23,504 nt of DNA, taken from positions 1 to 23,504 of IMG/VR virus record IMGVR_UViG_3300009151_000399; one strand, 5' to 3'. This document shows positions 1 to 7,328 of this stretch, piece after piece; positions within the stretch are counted from its first letter, which is position 1; each line of letters starts with the position of its first letter. The notes beneath the pieces were generated by a model. It saw only the letters and a list, made by a program, of their open reading frames with translations, did no database searches and was not told where the DNA came from. A program made the translations under genes and the position numbers. The DNA is from a virus.

Positions 1-213
1 CGCGCCTGCGCCTGCATTACTCATAATGCGGTAGGTCGCGGTATCGAGCCACGCGAACAGGCCAATCGTCAGGCCGTTGGCACCAGCAACAAAGCCGGTA
101 TTGCCATACACCTGAGAGGAAAGCGCACTTGCGCGGGGATTGGCCGAAGCAAAGTCACCTGCAACCGCCGGAGCCTGCAACGGGTTGGTGAAAGTCTGGA
201 AAGAGCCGGACAT
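1..213 (-). CDS. Phage head structural cement protein (Gp24-like), C-terminus beyond window
   Basis: Reading leftward from ATG at 213, the open frame runs off the left edge (71 codons visible). The N-terminus reads MSGSFQTFTN, followed by APAVAGDFASANPRASAL and a glycine/alanine-rich stretch ending in GLTIGLFAWLD. The 'PAVEGDFASANPR...AGxxGxTxGxFAW' pattern is what I know from phage structural cement (Gp24-type) proteins, which decorate and stabilise the capsid surface. An AAGGAT Shine-Dalgarno lies about 8 bases upstream. The start is 12 bases past the DUF2213 stop, so it is very probably co-translated in the head operon. The family is recalled from pattern, not searched. Confidence 0.8.
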   Translation of the reverse strand, partial: MSGSFQTFTNPLQAPAVAGDFASANPRASALSSQVYGNTGFVAGANGLTIGLFAWLDTATYRIMSNAGAGA

Positions 214-225
214 CAGCGATGATCC

Positions 226-1530
226 TTATGCCGCGCCGATGCGCGAAAGTTGCGGGAATTTGTCCATTAGGGCAGCGCCCGACGGCTTGGCGTCGTTTGC
301 CAAAACGCGACGTTCGCCGGGCTTGGGGATGGCCATCAGCAAAGCGCGATAGGCGGATTTGTCCACGCCAGAGAGATCAACCTTCATGTGATCCAGCGCC
401 AGTTTGTAGATATCCGGCGCGCTGTCCATCGCCATGGGGACGGAGCCGATGATCGAACGGACATCATCACGGGCGACATTGGCGGCAACCATGCCAGCTT
501 TCAACACGGCAACCCGCTTAGCAATCGCGGCATCCATTGCCTTCATGTCGTCAGCCTTCTTGTGCTCCGGCTCCTCTTCTTCTTCCTTGGCCCACTTTTC
601 CAGATCGCCGTCCTTGGCCTTGTCCTTCGCGGCTTTATCCTTCGCCGATTTGGACTTTTTATCATCCTCGTCGTCGTCTTCATCGTCCGCTTTGTCGTCG
701 TCGTCTTCCATTTCGTCCATGGCGTCCGCGTCTTCGTCGTCAAGCGAGTCCATGACCAGCTTCAAACCGTCAAGCTTGGCGTCGGCGGCAAGATGCGGCT
801 TAACCATCTTTTCGACGATGGACATCACCTTGGGCTTTTGCGTCTGCCAATTGAGTCGGTTGACGCTGCCAAGCGCGCTATCCAGCGCAAGGACGGTGCC
901 AGCCATAAGCTTGGGCTTCAGGAACGCAGCGAGCGCACCCTTCGCCAGAACGGCCTTGCGGGATTGAAGCGGCATTTGGGAACCTTCTTTGCTATCGTGG
1001 ACCATGACATCAGGACCGGCGCGGCCCTCTTTAACCAAGGCGACGTGATTGGCACGAATATTGCGCATCACGCCATCATATCGCAAGCCTTTGTATTCGC
1101 CCGGCGTCATGTCGGGATCATAGGCGTAAGAGCACGACAGTTCGCATTTCTCTTGCGCCTCTACGTCGTCAATATCTTGCTGACGCCAGATGACCAGCGA
1201 GTTAGTCAGGAAAGGATCATTGAACGCGGCATCTGTCCCCGTGGAACCCGCCACAAGATGCTCTTTGGGATCGGCGGCGGATACGCCAGCGTGCCCCGAA
1301 AGCAACCGAATATTATTAAAGGTGGGTGCCGCTGCGGCCAATTCTTCCGGCGCGCGAAACATCTGATAAACGCGGGTTGGATCTAAGCCAAGCGCCTCGG
1401 AATTTGGTATTTCTTCGCCAAAATACGGATTGACCACGGCCTTAGAGATGTTCGTCACTGCCACATGCAAATGACCGAACTCGTCCTTATGGCGTGCAGA
1501 TCGGTCAAACGCGAGCGTGGCGAGCGGCAT
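226..1530 (-). CDS. DUF2213 prohead protease fused to an acidic scaffold-like tail
   Basis: 434 aa from ATG 1530 (an in-frame TTG lies 3 bases upstream; AGGGGG precedes it). Residues about 1-190 fit the DUF2213 family, found in Mu-like and lambdoid head operons and thought to be the head maturation protease. The middle (about 190-260) is ordinary, then about residues 255-305 are almost wholly Asp/Glu with Lys/Ala, followed by a charged helical region to the end. An N-terminal protease with a C-terminal low-complexity acidic helix is the usual layout of protease-scaffold fusions, in which the tail is removed on capsid maturation. It sits between the minor head and cement genes, as expected. 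Catalytic residues cannot be assigned by eye; the scaffold role is inference. Confidence 0.82.
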   Translation of the reverse strand: MPLATLAFDRSARHKDEFGHLHVAVTNISKAVVNPYFGEEIPNSEALGLDPTRVYQMFRAPEELAAAAPTFNNIRLLSGHAGVSAADPKEHLVAGSTGTDAAFNDPFLTNSLVIWRQQDIDDVEAQEKCELSCSYAYDPDMTPGEYKGLRYDGVMRNIRANHVALVKEGRAGPDVMVHDSKEGSQMPLQSRKAVLAKGALAAFLKPKLMAGTVLALDSALGSVNRLNWQTQKPKVMSIVEKMVKPHLAADAKLDGLKLVMDSLDDEDADAMDEMEDDDDKADDEDDDEDDKKSKSAKDKAAKDKAKDGDLEKWAKEEEEEPEHKKADDMKAMDAAIAKRVAVLKAGMVAANVARDDVRSIIGSVPMAMDSAPDIYKLALDHMKVDLSGVDKSAYRALLMAIPKPGERRVLANDAKPSGAALMDKFPQLSRIGAA

Positions 1531-1547
1531 CAAGCCCCCTGGGGTTA

Positions 1548-1573
1548 GCGTGGCAATAACCGTGCCAACACGC
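1548..1573 (-). promoter_or_regulatory. Leader hairpin upstream of the DUF2213 gene
   Basis: In the 91-base gap between the minor head stop and the DUF2213 start, the leftward RNA can form TGGCA/TGCCA closed by GCG/CGC with a 3-base bulge and a 7-base loop. It lies just upstream of the AGGGGG ribosome site. A weak promoter-like TTGGTA-N17-CATATA (about 1581-1609) lies upstream. It may tune head-gene translation or stabilise mRNA; function is inferred only. Confidence 0.25.
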
Positions 1574-1621
1574 TTTGTCCAGATATATGTGATGCGCCGT
1601 TCGAAATACCAATATGTTGCG

Positions 1622-2380
1622 TTAGTCCAACCCTGGGATGACGGACCGAGACACGCATCGGCAATTTATCTCCGTTCCCGGCCATATCCGCTTGTTGATT
1701 GCAGGGTCCAACCACCCATCGGCGATAACGTAGCGCTTGCTGTTGTTAGCCACATGCGTCGGACGCGGCTGCTTACCCCCAGCGCTATGAAGCCATATCG
1801 CTTCGGTTATCCCCAATTCAGATTGACGCGCTTTGGTGATGCTCGCGGTCGCCTTGTTATTCTGATCCCGCGCGATAAATGCGGCCCGTCGCTTGGTCAC
1901 GCCGAATTGCGTTTGAAGTTCCTGTGACAGCGAGCCAAGATCGCGCCCTACCTGGACCGAACGCATCACCGCGCCTTGCACTTGCGTCAGGTATTGCTCG
2001 GGGATGGATTTAATCAACGCCACTTGTTCGGCGATGGTGGCTTGCATCACCTCGTTGGCCGCTGGCGTCATTTTGAATTGGACGGTGAACCCCGCTTTAC
2101 GCAGAGACGCGGCCATCGCCCGATCCGCGCCGTTAATGGCTTGGCCAGAGAATTTTCGGCTTTCACTCTGGGCAAACTCATTGAATTTGCGCTCCCATTC
2201 CTGGCCCAACCGACCAAACAAATCACGGAACGCAGCGGGCGAACTTTCATCCGATGCCAATACCGGCGTTTTGACACGCCACATCGCTCGAATGGCGCGG
2301 TCCACATCGCGGTTCATCCGGTCAATCAACGCGTCGAGTTTGCGCTGATAGGCAATCTGCACCCCCACATTAGGCCGCAC
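1622..2380 (-). CDS. Phage minor head / head morphogenesis protein (SPP1 gp7, Mu F-like)
   Basis: 252 aa from GTG 2380. The C-terminal part carries the signature of the phage Mu protein F / SPP1 gp7 minor head family: RPTHVANN, then DGWLDPAI, WPGTEINCRCVSR at the end. These proteins sit at the portal vertex and take part in head assembly and DNA ejection. The N-terminal half is helical and charged. Gene order portal, minor head, protease is standard. The annotated start is probably not native: the frame stays open to 2440 and reads PKLIAPTRRPIVLPPVRPNVG, a proline-rich entry typical of this family, but no ATG/GTG/TTG precedes it. A better start (GTG 2459) lies in another frame, joined by one base shift at the A4 run at 2420-2423. 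Confidence 0.8.
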   Translation of the reverse strand: MRPNVGVQIAYQRKLDALIDRMNRDVDRAIRAMWRVKTPVLASDESSPAAFRDLFGRLGQEWERKFNEFAQSESRKFSGQAINGADRAMAASLRKAGFTVQFKMTPAANEVMQATIAEQVALIKSIPEQYLTQVQGAVMRSVQVGRDLGSLSQELQTQFGVTKRRAAFIARDQNNKATASITKARQSELGITEAIWLHSAGGKQPRPTHVANNSKRYVIADGWLDPAINKRIWPGTEINCRCVSRSVIPGLD

Positions 2381-2486
2381 GGGCGGAAGGACAATAGGGC
2401 GGCGTGTGGGAGCAATAAGTTTTGGGAACAGGGCGCACCTCTAGAGTTTCAATGGCCACTCAAGCCATATAGTTCTTGCGAACTCA

Positions 2487-2567
2487 CTAGCTTTCTTCGA
2501 TGTCGTTTAATGTTGGAATAAGCCGCCCCAACACCCTGATCTTTGGGAGATGTAAATCAATATTCAT
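2487..2567 (-). CDS. Possible 26-aa peptide between portal and minor head genes
   Basis: ATG 2567 begins 6 bases past the portal stop and runs to TAG 2487 (starts MNIDLHLPKIRVLG, ends DIEES). Only a weak GTGGGG lies upstream. The 193-base gap between portal and minor head is unusually long for this otherwise overlapping operon and is AT-richer than its surroundings. It could be a tiny gene, a leader peptide or the remains of an earlier gene start. I do not recognise it. Confidence 0.22.
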   Translation of the reverse strand: MNIDLHLPKIRVLGRLIPTLNDIEES

Positions 2568-2573
2568 GTTGCG

Positions 2574-4205
2574 TCAAACCCCACTGTTAGCGCCCGTTTG
2601 GCCCCCGCTTGCGCCTTGCCCCGCGATCTTGTCCGCATCGTCGTCGTCAAGGTTTACCCCAGCGTCAAACATTCCCGGCGGTTCGGGGGCGGCACCTTTC
2701 AACCCGTGGTATGGGCTGAGCGGATCGGATGCTAGACGGTCGCGGACTTCATCATTCGTGACGACACCCTCAGTCATGTAAACCGCATCGGTATCCGCTT
2801 TGGTTTTTTCGACTGCCGCGCGGCCTGCATCGTCCAGTTCCCACAACGGCAAAAACTCATACCCGATGCCGGGGTCAATCTCGCCAAACTCGGATAGCTG
2901 AATAATCTCCAACGCATCGGTCAGGATTGCGCCGAACACTTTTTCTTGCAGGCTTTTGATGCGGTCATATTGAACCCGGATTTCGCCCTCGGCAGTCGCG
3001 TTCAGTCCAGTCGGGGTAATGCCCAGCAACCAAATAAGCGTCAACTGAGACACGCTGGCCATCTGCTCTTGCGCTTGGGCTTGGAGTTTGTCCAACGAGC
3101 CAAGCGGGGCCGAGATGTTGGTTAGGTCTTCGCTTTCCTTGTCAATCAGCATAACGCCCTTGTTATCGCGACCAAGGACGAAAGCCGCAATGCGGGCCAT
3201 CATGGCACCCACATCCGCCGCCAACGCGTTGAAGTTGGTTTTCAGCACAAACACGGTAAACGCGTGCAACAGGTCGCTCACGCTTTGACGGGTCCGAAGC
3301 CAGTTGTCTACATATGGCTTAGCCATCTGCGACATCGATAAGCCGCCAAAATTGTATGAGGCTTTGAGAATATCTGGCACTTCACGCGAGCGGACAATCA
3401 ACAATCGGTCGGCGTGAACCCGTTGGCCCATCACATACCATTCGGACGGCTGATAAAAATCGGGCTTTAGGGGGTTGGTTGAATTGTAGACGATGGGCGA
3501 TACCCACGTCGGATCGACCGCGACAAACCCTTTAAGGCTGTTCTTATCGATCTTAGCGTTGGTCAATTTACCGGTTTTATCCCGCAGCAACGGCGTTTTC
3601 AGTTCGTCGGGATTGTCCGTCACCCCAAGATCGACGTAGATCATGCCCATACCCATGAAACCATCGAGAATCATGGCTTTGTTAAACGCCCCACGCAGAT
3701 CGTAGCGCTTGATCGCTTCGTCGAGTTTTGTGATTTTGTCCGCAAGCGCACCGCTTTCGGTATTGCTGGCGCTTATTAGTTTGATCCATTTCCGCGTCAT
3801 CAGCCCCGCGATAGTCTCGCTGATGTGTCGGTATTCCGGTCGCTGAGCCAATTCGGCAAGGTATGGGTAGCCGAGAAAATACTGCCCTTCGCCCCACACC
3901 CCAGCGGTTGCCCATGTCGCAAAGAATTGCTGCGCCTCGGGTTGGCCTATTGCACTGTCCATTGCCAGTTTAGGGCCATCAGGGATCACGCCCGGAGGCG
4001 GTTTGGGTAAGCCGGTGAACGGATCACGCGGTGGCGTGCCTGACCTCGTTCCAGTTTTCCGAGAAAGTTCGTCCAACATATGTTGCGTCACACGCAAAGG
4101 GGGCGAAGTCAGGTCTGGACGATCAAACACGGGGGCCATACGAGCCGCTGGGCTGGGTTGTGCGGCGCGCTGCCACCGACCCCTGATCGTCTTCCAGATA
4201 TCCAT
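2574..4205 (-). CDS. Phage portal protein, DUF1073 family
   Basis: 543 aa from ATG 4205, which overlaps the terL stop as TGATG. The protein follows the DUF1073 portal pattern: an N-terminal arm, then FFATWATAGVWGEGQYFLGYP, EYRHISETIAGLMTRKW, a central region with WYVMG and the long helix ending in TLIWLLGITPTGLNATAEGE, then EFLPLWELDD. Portals form the dodecameric ring through which DNA enters and leaves the capsid, and dock the terminase. The last 60 residues are Pro/Gly/Asp-rich and variable. Databases often label this domain 'anti-CBASS Acb1 family' because some members carry a C-terminal Acb1 domain; no HxT/HxS pair of the Acb1 nuclease is visible here, so only the portal role is supported. 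Confidence 0.87.
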   Translation of the reverse strand: MDIWKTIRGRWQRAAQPSPAARMAPVFDRPDLTSPPLRVTQHMLDELSRKTGTRSGTPPRDPFTGLPKPPPGVIPDGPKLAMDSAIGQPEAQQFFATWATAGVWGEGQYFLGYPYLAELAQRPEYRHISETIAGLMTRKWIKLISASNTESGALADKITKLDEAIKRYDLRGAFNKAMILDGFMGMGMIYVDLGVTDNPDELKTPLLRDKTGKLTNAKIDKNSLKGFVAVDPTWVSPIVYNSTNPLKPDFYQPSEWYVMGQRVHADRLLIVRSREVPDILKASYNFGGLSMSQMAKPYVDNWLRTRQSVSDLLHAFTVFVLKTNFNALAADVGAMMARIAAFVLGRDNKGVMLIDKESEDLTNISAPLGSLDKLQAQAQEQMASVSQLTLIWLLGITPTGLNATAEGEIRVQYDRIKSLQEKVFGAILTDALEIIQLSEFGEIDPGIGYEFLPLWELDDAGRAAVEKTKADTDAVYMTEGVVTNDEVRDRLASDPLSPYHGLKGAAPEPPGMFDAGVNLDDDDADKIAGQGASGGQTGANSGV

Positions 4206-5686
4206 CAACGCTGCCCCAGTGCTGCCAATAACTCGTTGGATATGGATATAGGCCGGTTTCCCAATCCAACGATAGAGAATGCTCGCGACAACGCGTCAAT
4301 CTGATCGTCATACGTCCCGTTCGGAAACGCTGCCATTTCATCAATCAACACTCGGTTCCACGGCGCTTTGACTATCGCGAGGTTCCCGGCGTTGGCTTGT
4401 GAGATCACGGGATACGCGCGAGTGGCTTTATCCCCCTGTTCTGGGGTGATAATAACGTTATGTCCGGTTAAAAGCCGGGAATTTGCGAGACTTTTGGACT
4501 TTCCGGCGGCTCCAGGGTCTTGCGGTAGGCTGATTTTGACGCTCGGTGTGTCCAACCGATCTTGCGTGCTGATGTTCAAAAGCCACCCGTCAACCTCATC
4601 CGGCCCGCCCCTGTCGCGCCACGCGTCGAGGATGACATACAATCCACTTGGCAATCGCGCCATTTTAATGCGCGCTGACCAGTCGGGGTTGTTTGTGCCG
4701 ATCTTTTTTGTCGCCGCAAAATCCCATCCACTGCCAATGGTCGCGCCCCGCAGGTTGGGCGTTTCGTCCAATATCTGAATGTTGGCGATCTTGAATAGCG
4801 CGCCTTCGGGAGATTTAGGGTCTTGCTGGAATAGCGATTGCCAATCCCGCATTGCGCCATTTTGCTCGTATTCGGCTTTCTGACTGCGAAGTTCCTGGCC
4901 GTATGGATAGTTGGGATCGTTATCCCACAACCATTCCCCTGGTGCGCGGCCTAACGGGTCATTATCGAGCGCTTGGGCTGGCAGGCTTACCACGCGCCAT
5001 CTATCACCCTGAGCCGCAAGAAGCCTGCCGCCAAGGTCATCCTGGTGCCAGCGGGTCATAATGAGCGCGATTTTTTGCCCAGGCTTTGCACGCGACCGCA
5101 GATCGGCGTTCAGCCAATCCCAAGCCTTTTCGCGGTATGTCTCGCTTTCCGCCTGTTCACGGCCCCTCACAGGATCATCGATCATCGCCAGATCGGCGCG
5201 GAACCCAGCGATTGAGCCACCTATGCCGGTTGCCTTGTATTCCCCGTTATTCGTGGTCCCCCATAGGTCCACAGCATCACGGGTAAGCCCGTAGCCAAGC
5301 AGCGATGAATTCTCGACGATGATGTGTTTGACTTCGCGACTGATCTTGTCGGCATAATCGCCGGTATGCGATGCCCCTATGACGTTCTGATTGCCCTTGG
5401 CCAGCCACCACGCAATAAACAGCTTTGCGTAAAAAGATTTTGCCGATCCTGGCGGCATTGATACCATCAGCCGGTCATACGAGCCGTCAGACAAGCCCTG
5501 AAGCTCGTCGATTACCAATAGATGATGTGGCGCTGGCGTGCGGCCAAACGGCTTAAGTGCCTCAATGCAAAACGCCCGAAAGCTTTTCCTGCACTCCCTC
5601 CGATGGAGTATCAGCGCTGCCGCCTGCGCTCGCGATAGCGAGGAGATCGGCGTCTGTGGCTGCACTAACGGGGGTGGAGATGGCAT
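4205..5686 (-). CDS. terL: Terminase large subunit (ATPase and nuclease)
   Basis: 493 aa from ATG 5686. The frame is open further upstream, but that part only shadows terS. The N-terminal ATPase shows a Walker-A-like MPPGSAKS (77-84), Walker B LAMIDDP (166-172) and coupling motif TRWHQDD (211-217). The C-terminal RNase-H-fold nuclease shows WDFA (321-324) and YDDQIDA (459-465), which supply its metal-binding acids. It cuts and pumps DNA through the portal. It overlaps terS by 125 bases, which is long for this genome; GTG 5665 is a second possible start. No strong ribosome site precedes ATG 5686 (GGACAAG), so it may depend on coupling to terS. Confidence 0.93.
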   Translation of the reverse strand: MPSPPPLVQPQTPISSLSRAQAAALILHRRECRKSFRAFCIEALKPFGRTPAPHHLLVIDELQGLSDGSYDRLMVSMPPGSAKSFYAKLFIAWWLAKGNQNVIGASHTGDYADKISREVKHIIVENSSLLGYGLTRDAVDLWGTTNNGEYKATGIGGSIAGFRADLAMIDDPVRGREQAESETYREKAWDWLNADLRSRAKPGQKIALIMTRWHQDDLGGRLLAAQGDRWRVVSLPAQALDNDPLGRAPGEWLWDNDPNYPYGQELRSQKAEYEQNGAMRDWQSLFQQDPKSPEGALFKIANIQILDETPNLRGATIGSGWDFAATKKIGTNNPDWSARIKMARLPSGLYVILDAWRDRGGPDEVDGWLLNISTQDRLDTPSVKISLPQDPGAAGKSKSLANSRLLTGHNVIITPEQGDKATRAYPVISQANAGNLAIVKAPWNRVLIDEMAAFPNGTYDDQIDALSRAFSIVGLGNRPISISNELLAALGQR

Positions 5687-6002
5687 GGTCAAACTTGTCC
5701 CTCTGGCCGAGTAGCTGCTTGCCCAGCCATATAAGCATTGTGGGGTTGCCTGCCTGTGCCCCCTGCCACTGCAACCGCCGCAGTGTGGCGCGGCCATGCT
5801 TCCGGCCCCGTTCGATAGCTTCGTTGATTTCCGGCTCAGCGGCCTTCCTGATGAAAAACGTCGCTTGGCATATACCCAGCACGGCAGCGATTTCATCAGG
5901 CGTGCATCCAATGGACGCGGCATTTTCCACGGCTTTGAGATCGATGGGCGTTTTAGGACGGCCCATGGGCTTGCGCTGATCTAGGGGAACGCGCTTAGAC
6001 AC
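5562..6002 (-). CDS. terS: Terminase small subunit (DNA recognition)
   Basis: 146 aa. The start is GTG 6002, supported by AAGGAAG seven bases upstream. Residues about 20-60 form a helix-turn-helix (ENAASIGCTPDEIAAVLG then CQATFFIR), followed by a helical stretch with ERGRKHGRATLRRLQWQGA and NPTMLIWLGKQLLGQRD, the typical order in small terminases of alphaproteobacterial phages. It binds the packaging start site and recruits terL. The C-terminus is Ala/Ser-rich and overlaps terL in another frame. The short upstream gap carries a cluster of CCATAC sites, a possible binding region. Confidence 0.88.
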   Translation of the reverse strand: MSKRVPLDQRKPMGRPKTPIDLKAVENAASIGCTPDEIAAVLGICQATFFIRKAAEPEINEAIERGRKHGRATLRRLQWQGAQAGNPTMLIWLGKQLLGQRDKFDHAISTPVSAATDADLLAIASAGGSADTPSEGVQEKLSGVLH

Positions 6003-6022
6003 TAGATGCTTCCTTTTAAACG

Positions 6023-6108
6023 GTATGGAATGTGAGACACTGTATCACGCCATACAAGTTACCGTCACTCGTTCTAACGGTCCATACCAACCCACCTAAC
6101 CGCCATAC
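6023..6108. repeat. Cluster of four CCATAC/GTATGG hexamers upstream of terS
   Basis: The hexamer occurs as GTATGG at 6023-6028 and as CCATAC at 6050-6055, 6082-6087 and 6103-6108. The first is inverted relative to the rest, with starts 27, 32 and 21 bases apart. The two rightmost copies lie inside the end of a small membrane-protein gene. Clustered short sites next to terS could be a packaging (pac-like) binding region or an operator. Function is inferred. Confidence 0.35.
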
Positions 6109-6250
6109 GGTCGGCGTATAATGCGCTGTGGTCGGTCGTCAGGACCCGACAATCCGTCGGACCCGACAAAAGGGTGTAAACCCCCATGCAAAAGCTGATG
6201 GCCCCGATCAGCAGCGCCACACCCATCATCCTGATCAGTGTGTTCCTCAC
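6074..6250 (-). CDS. Small membrane protein, 58 aa
   Basis: GTG 6250 overlaps the stop of the upstream gene as GTGA; an in-frame ATG lies 21 bases later. The protein starts VRNTLIRMM, then has one hydrophobic segment (about residues 9-28, GVALLIGAISFCMGVYTLL) and a short polar tail with one Cys, ending VRWVGMDR. It probably sits in the inner membrane with the tail in the periplasm. It is followed by terS after 71 bases. The coupled pair of tiny membrane proteins could be holin- or spanin-like, but nothing proves it. I recognise no family. Confidence 0.55.
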   Translation of the reverse strand: MRNTLIRMMGVALLIGAISFCMGVYTLLSGPTDCRVLTTDHSALYADRMAVRWVGMDR

Positions 6251-6423
6251 GGGCCGACCCTATCCACCAATTGCGCGTTGCATACGGCAAACGTTTTGCC
6301 GGGGACCACAAGTTCTTGCGCCGACATTTTGCAGATTTGCTCGGTCGGATAGGATGGCGGCGACCGGCCAACTAGCGTGGTCGTGCCAACGGCGTAAATG
6401 CTGAACGCCCACATCAAAACCAT
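6247..6423 (-). CDS. Small secreted or membrane-anchored protein, 58 aa
   Basis: ATG 6423 overlaps the TGA of the 160-aa gene by one base; GAGGAAGGGG lies about 10 bases upstream. The N-terminus MVLMWAFSIYAVGTTTLVG is a short hydrophobic segment (signal anchor) followed by a polar domain with two Cys (residues 31 and 48) that could form a periplasmic disulfide. There is no lipobox. The downstream gene is also a small membrane protein and overlaps it, so they form a translationally coupled pair. Function unknown. Confidence 0.55.
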   Translation of the reverse strand: MVLMWAFSIYAVGTTTLVGRSPPSYPTEQICKMSAQELVVPGKTFAVCNAQLVDRVGP

Positions 6424-6905
6424 CACGCCGCATCCCCTTCCTCGGTAAACCCAAGCGCTTTAAGCGCCTCGACGGCTTTTACCACCCGTTCGGAATGCGC
6501 CAGTCGGTCGGCTTTCATCTTCTCTAGGTCGGCGGACATTTTCGTAACCCTATGCTCCATCGCGTAGATTTGACTGTCGATGTGTCCGCAGTCCTTACGG
6601 ATGCTTTCGATGGACACATCGAGTTCGGTATTTTGCCCTTTGTATTCCCTGGAAATTCGCCTCACAGCCAGACGATTATCGCACGCGGCGGTTTCCATTC
6701 TCGCATCAGTCACCGTCGCGATAAACGGGTATTCCGGCGGGGTGTTCCATGATGTGTCTTTGCCGTCGCTACGCTTAAACGATTGCGCGACACCCCTCAC
6801 CCACACTAAGTTTTTTGTCACGCGGCGGACAAGTCTTTCTTCCACACGCCATCGGCCAACGAGCACGACAAGATCATCGACCTTGATATTGTCCAGATGG
6901 TTCAT
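6423..6905 (-). CDS. Phage protein with small beta domain and C-terminal coiled coil
   Basis: 160 aa from ATG 6905, with AAGGGG seven bases upstream and an ATGA overlap with the zinc-knuckle gene before it. Residues about 5-60 alternate short beta strands (VDDLVVLVGRW, RRVTKNLVWV), resembling a small barrel seen in phage hypotheticals. Residues about 85-150 form a long heptad-like helix (IESIRKDCGHIDSQIYAMEH, MSADLEKMKAD), most likely a dimerising coiled coil. No enzyme motif is visible. Its place directly before the membrane pair and the terminase genes suggests a late-expressed role, but this is only context. Confidence 0.72.
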   Translation of the reverse strand: MNHLDNIKVDDLVVLVGRWRVEERLVRRVTKNLVWVRGVAQSFKRSDGKDTSWNTPPEYPFIATVTDARMETAACDNRLAVRRISREYKGQNTELDVSIESIRKDCGHIDSQIYAMEHRVTKMSADLEKMKADRLAHSERVVKAVEALKALGFTEEGDAA

Positions 6906-7162
6906 TGGGTCCCCTTCCTCTTATTTCTGTGCCTCAGTTGCCTCTCAGCGGCGGCTACGCGGGCAGCGTCACAGTGAGCGCACTGACCTTGCGGGGCAAA
7001 CCCTGAAACCGGCTTAGCGGGCTTTGCGGGCGGTGTGGGGTATAGAACCTCCATCATCGCGACACCGGTTGCTCGGGCAAACATCTGCGGAGATACCGTC
7101 CCCGCGCAGATATGTCCCCAGCCTCTACCGCCGCAGATAGCGCAGATTGGTATGGTGGCCAT
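6902..7162 (-). CDS. Small protein with two CxxC zinc-binding knuckles
   Basis: 86 aa from ATG 7162, with GGAG seven bases upstream. The N-terminus has CAICGGRGWGHIC and the C-terminal half CAHCDAAR, then a basic tail (RHRNKRKGTQ). Two CxxC pairs separated by about 55 residues fit a zinc ribbon. The basic tail suggests nucleic-acid binding. It is the first gene after a promoter-like site at 7197-7225 and a 5-bp-stem hairpin (7179-7191) in its leader. No family is recognised. Confidence 0.65.
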   Translation of the reverse strand: MATIPICAICGGRGWGHICAGTVSPQMFARATGVAMMEVLYPTPPAKPAKPVSGFAPQGQCAHCDAARVAAAERQLRHRNKRKGTQ

Positions 7163-7190
7163 TTCATCTCCGGTTGTCAGGCTTAGCCTG

Positions 7191-7210
7191 CGTTATGTTA
7201 TGTTACGTTA
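7191..7210. repeat. Four tandem pentamers (YGTTA)
   Basis: CGTTA, TGTTA, TGTTA and CGTTA follow without gaps. On the leftward strand this is TAACR four times, supplying the TA-rich -10 element of the putative promoter. A CAGGC-TTA-GCCTG hairpin (7179-7191) directly adjoins it. Confidence 0.7.
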
Positions 7211-7225
7211 CGGGTTGGGGTTCAA
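7197..7225 (-). promoter_or_regulatory. Putative leftward sigma70-type promoter for the late/packaging unit
   Basis: TTGAAC (7220-7225) and CATAAC (7197-7202) are separated by exactly 17 bases. The site falls in one of the few real intergenic gaps (7163-7244) and faces the zinc-knuckle, terS and terL genes. The hexamers match consensus at 4-5 and 4 positions. The -10 lies inside a tandem pentamer run, so repeat length changes could alter it. Confidence 0.45.
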
Positions 7226-7244
7226 GTTTTGAGTTGTGTCCCCC

Positions 7245-7328
7245 TTAAATTCCGCCGTAGCGCCACACCTCTAACTCAGTTAGCGCATGATCCAGCGCAT
7301 CCCGTAGCCGCTTGACCTCGGCCAGCAT
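7245..7328 (-). CDS. Possible 27-aa helical peptide
   Basis: ATG 7328 overlaps the TGA of the preceding tiny ORF (TGATG). It encodes MLAEVKRLRDALDHALTELE and ends WRYGGI, a good amphipathic helix. The open frame extends upstream to a TTG (7373) that would give 45 aa. Codon-packed overlap and a coiled-coil-like sequence favour a real gene, but its size keeps confidence low. Confidence 0.4.
   Translation of the reverse strand: MLAEVKRLRDALDHALTELEVWRYGGI

Noticed and set aside
388-1386. Long rightward open frame of 332 codons opposite the DUF2213 gene, plus one at 434-967
   Set aside because: They read Phe/Leu/Val- and Ser-rich strings that mirror the acidic tract on the other strand; no ribosome site, no family, and the leftward gene is clearly real.
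2574-4205. Anti-CBASS nuclease (Acb1) function suggested by the common database name of this family
   Set aside because: The protein has portal features only; no pair of HxT/HxS motifs of the 2H phosphoesterase is visible.
5687-5923. Extended terL start 79 codons upstream
   Set aside because: That part is a shadow of terS, Arg/Ser/Cys-rich and unlike terminase; ATG 5686 gives a normal length.
6096-6371. Leftward 91-codon frame overlapping the two small membrane-protein genes
   Set aside because: Gly/Arg-rich shadow sequence; the overlapping frames have start/stop coupling and membrane segments and explain the DNA better.
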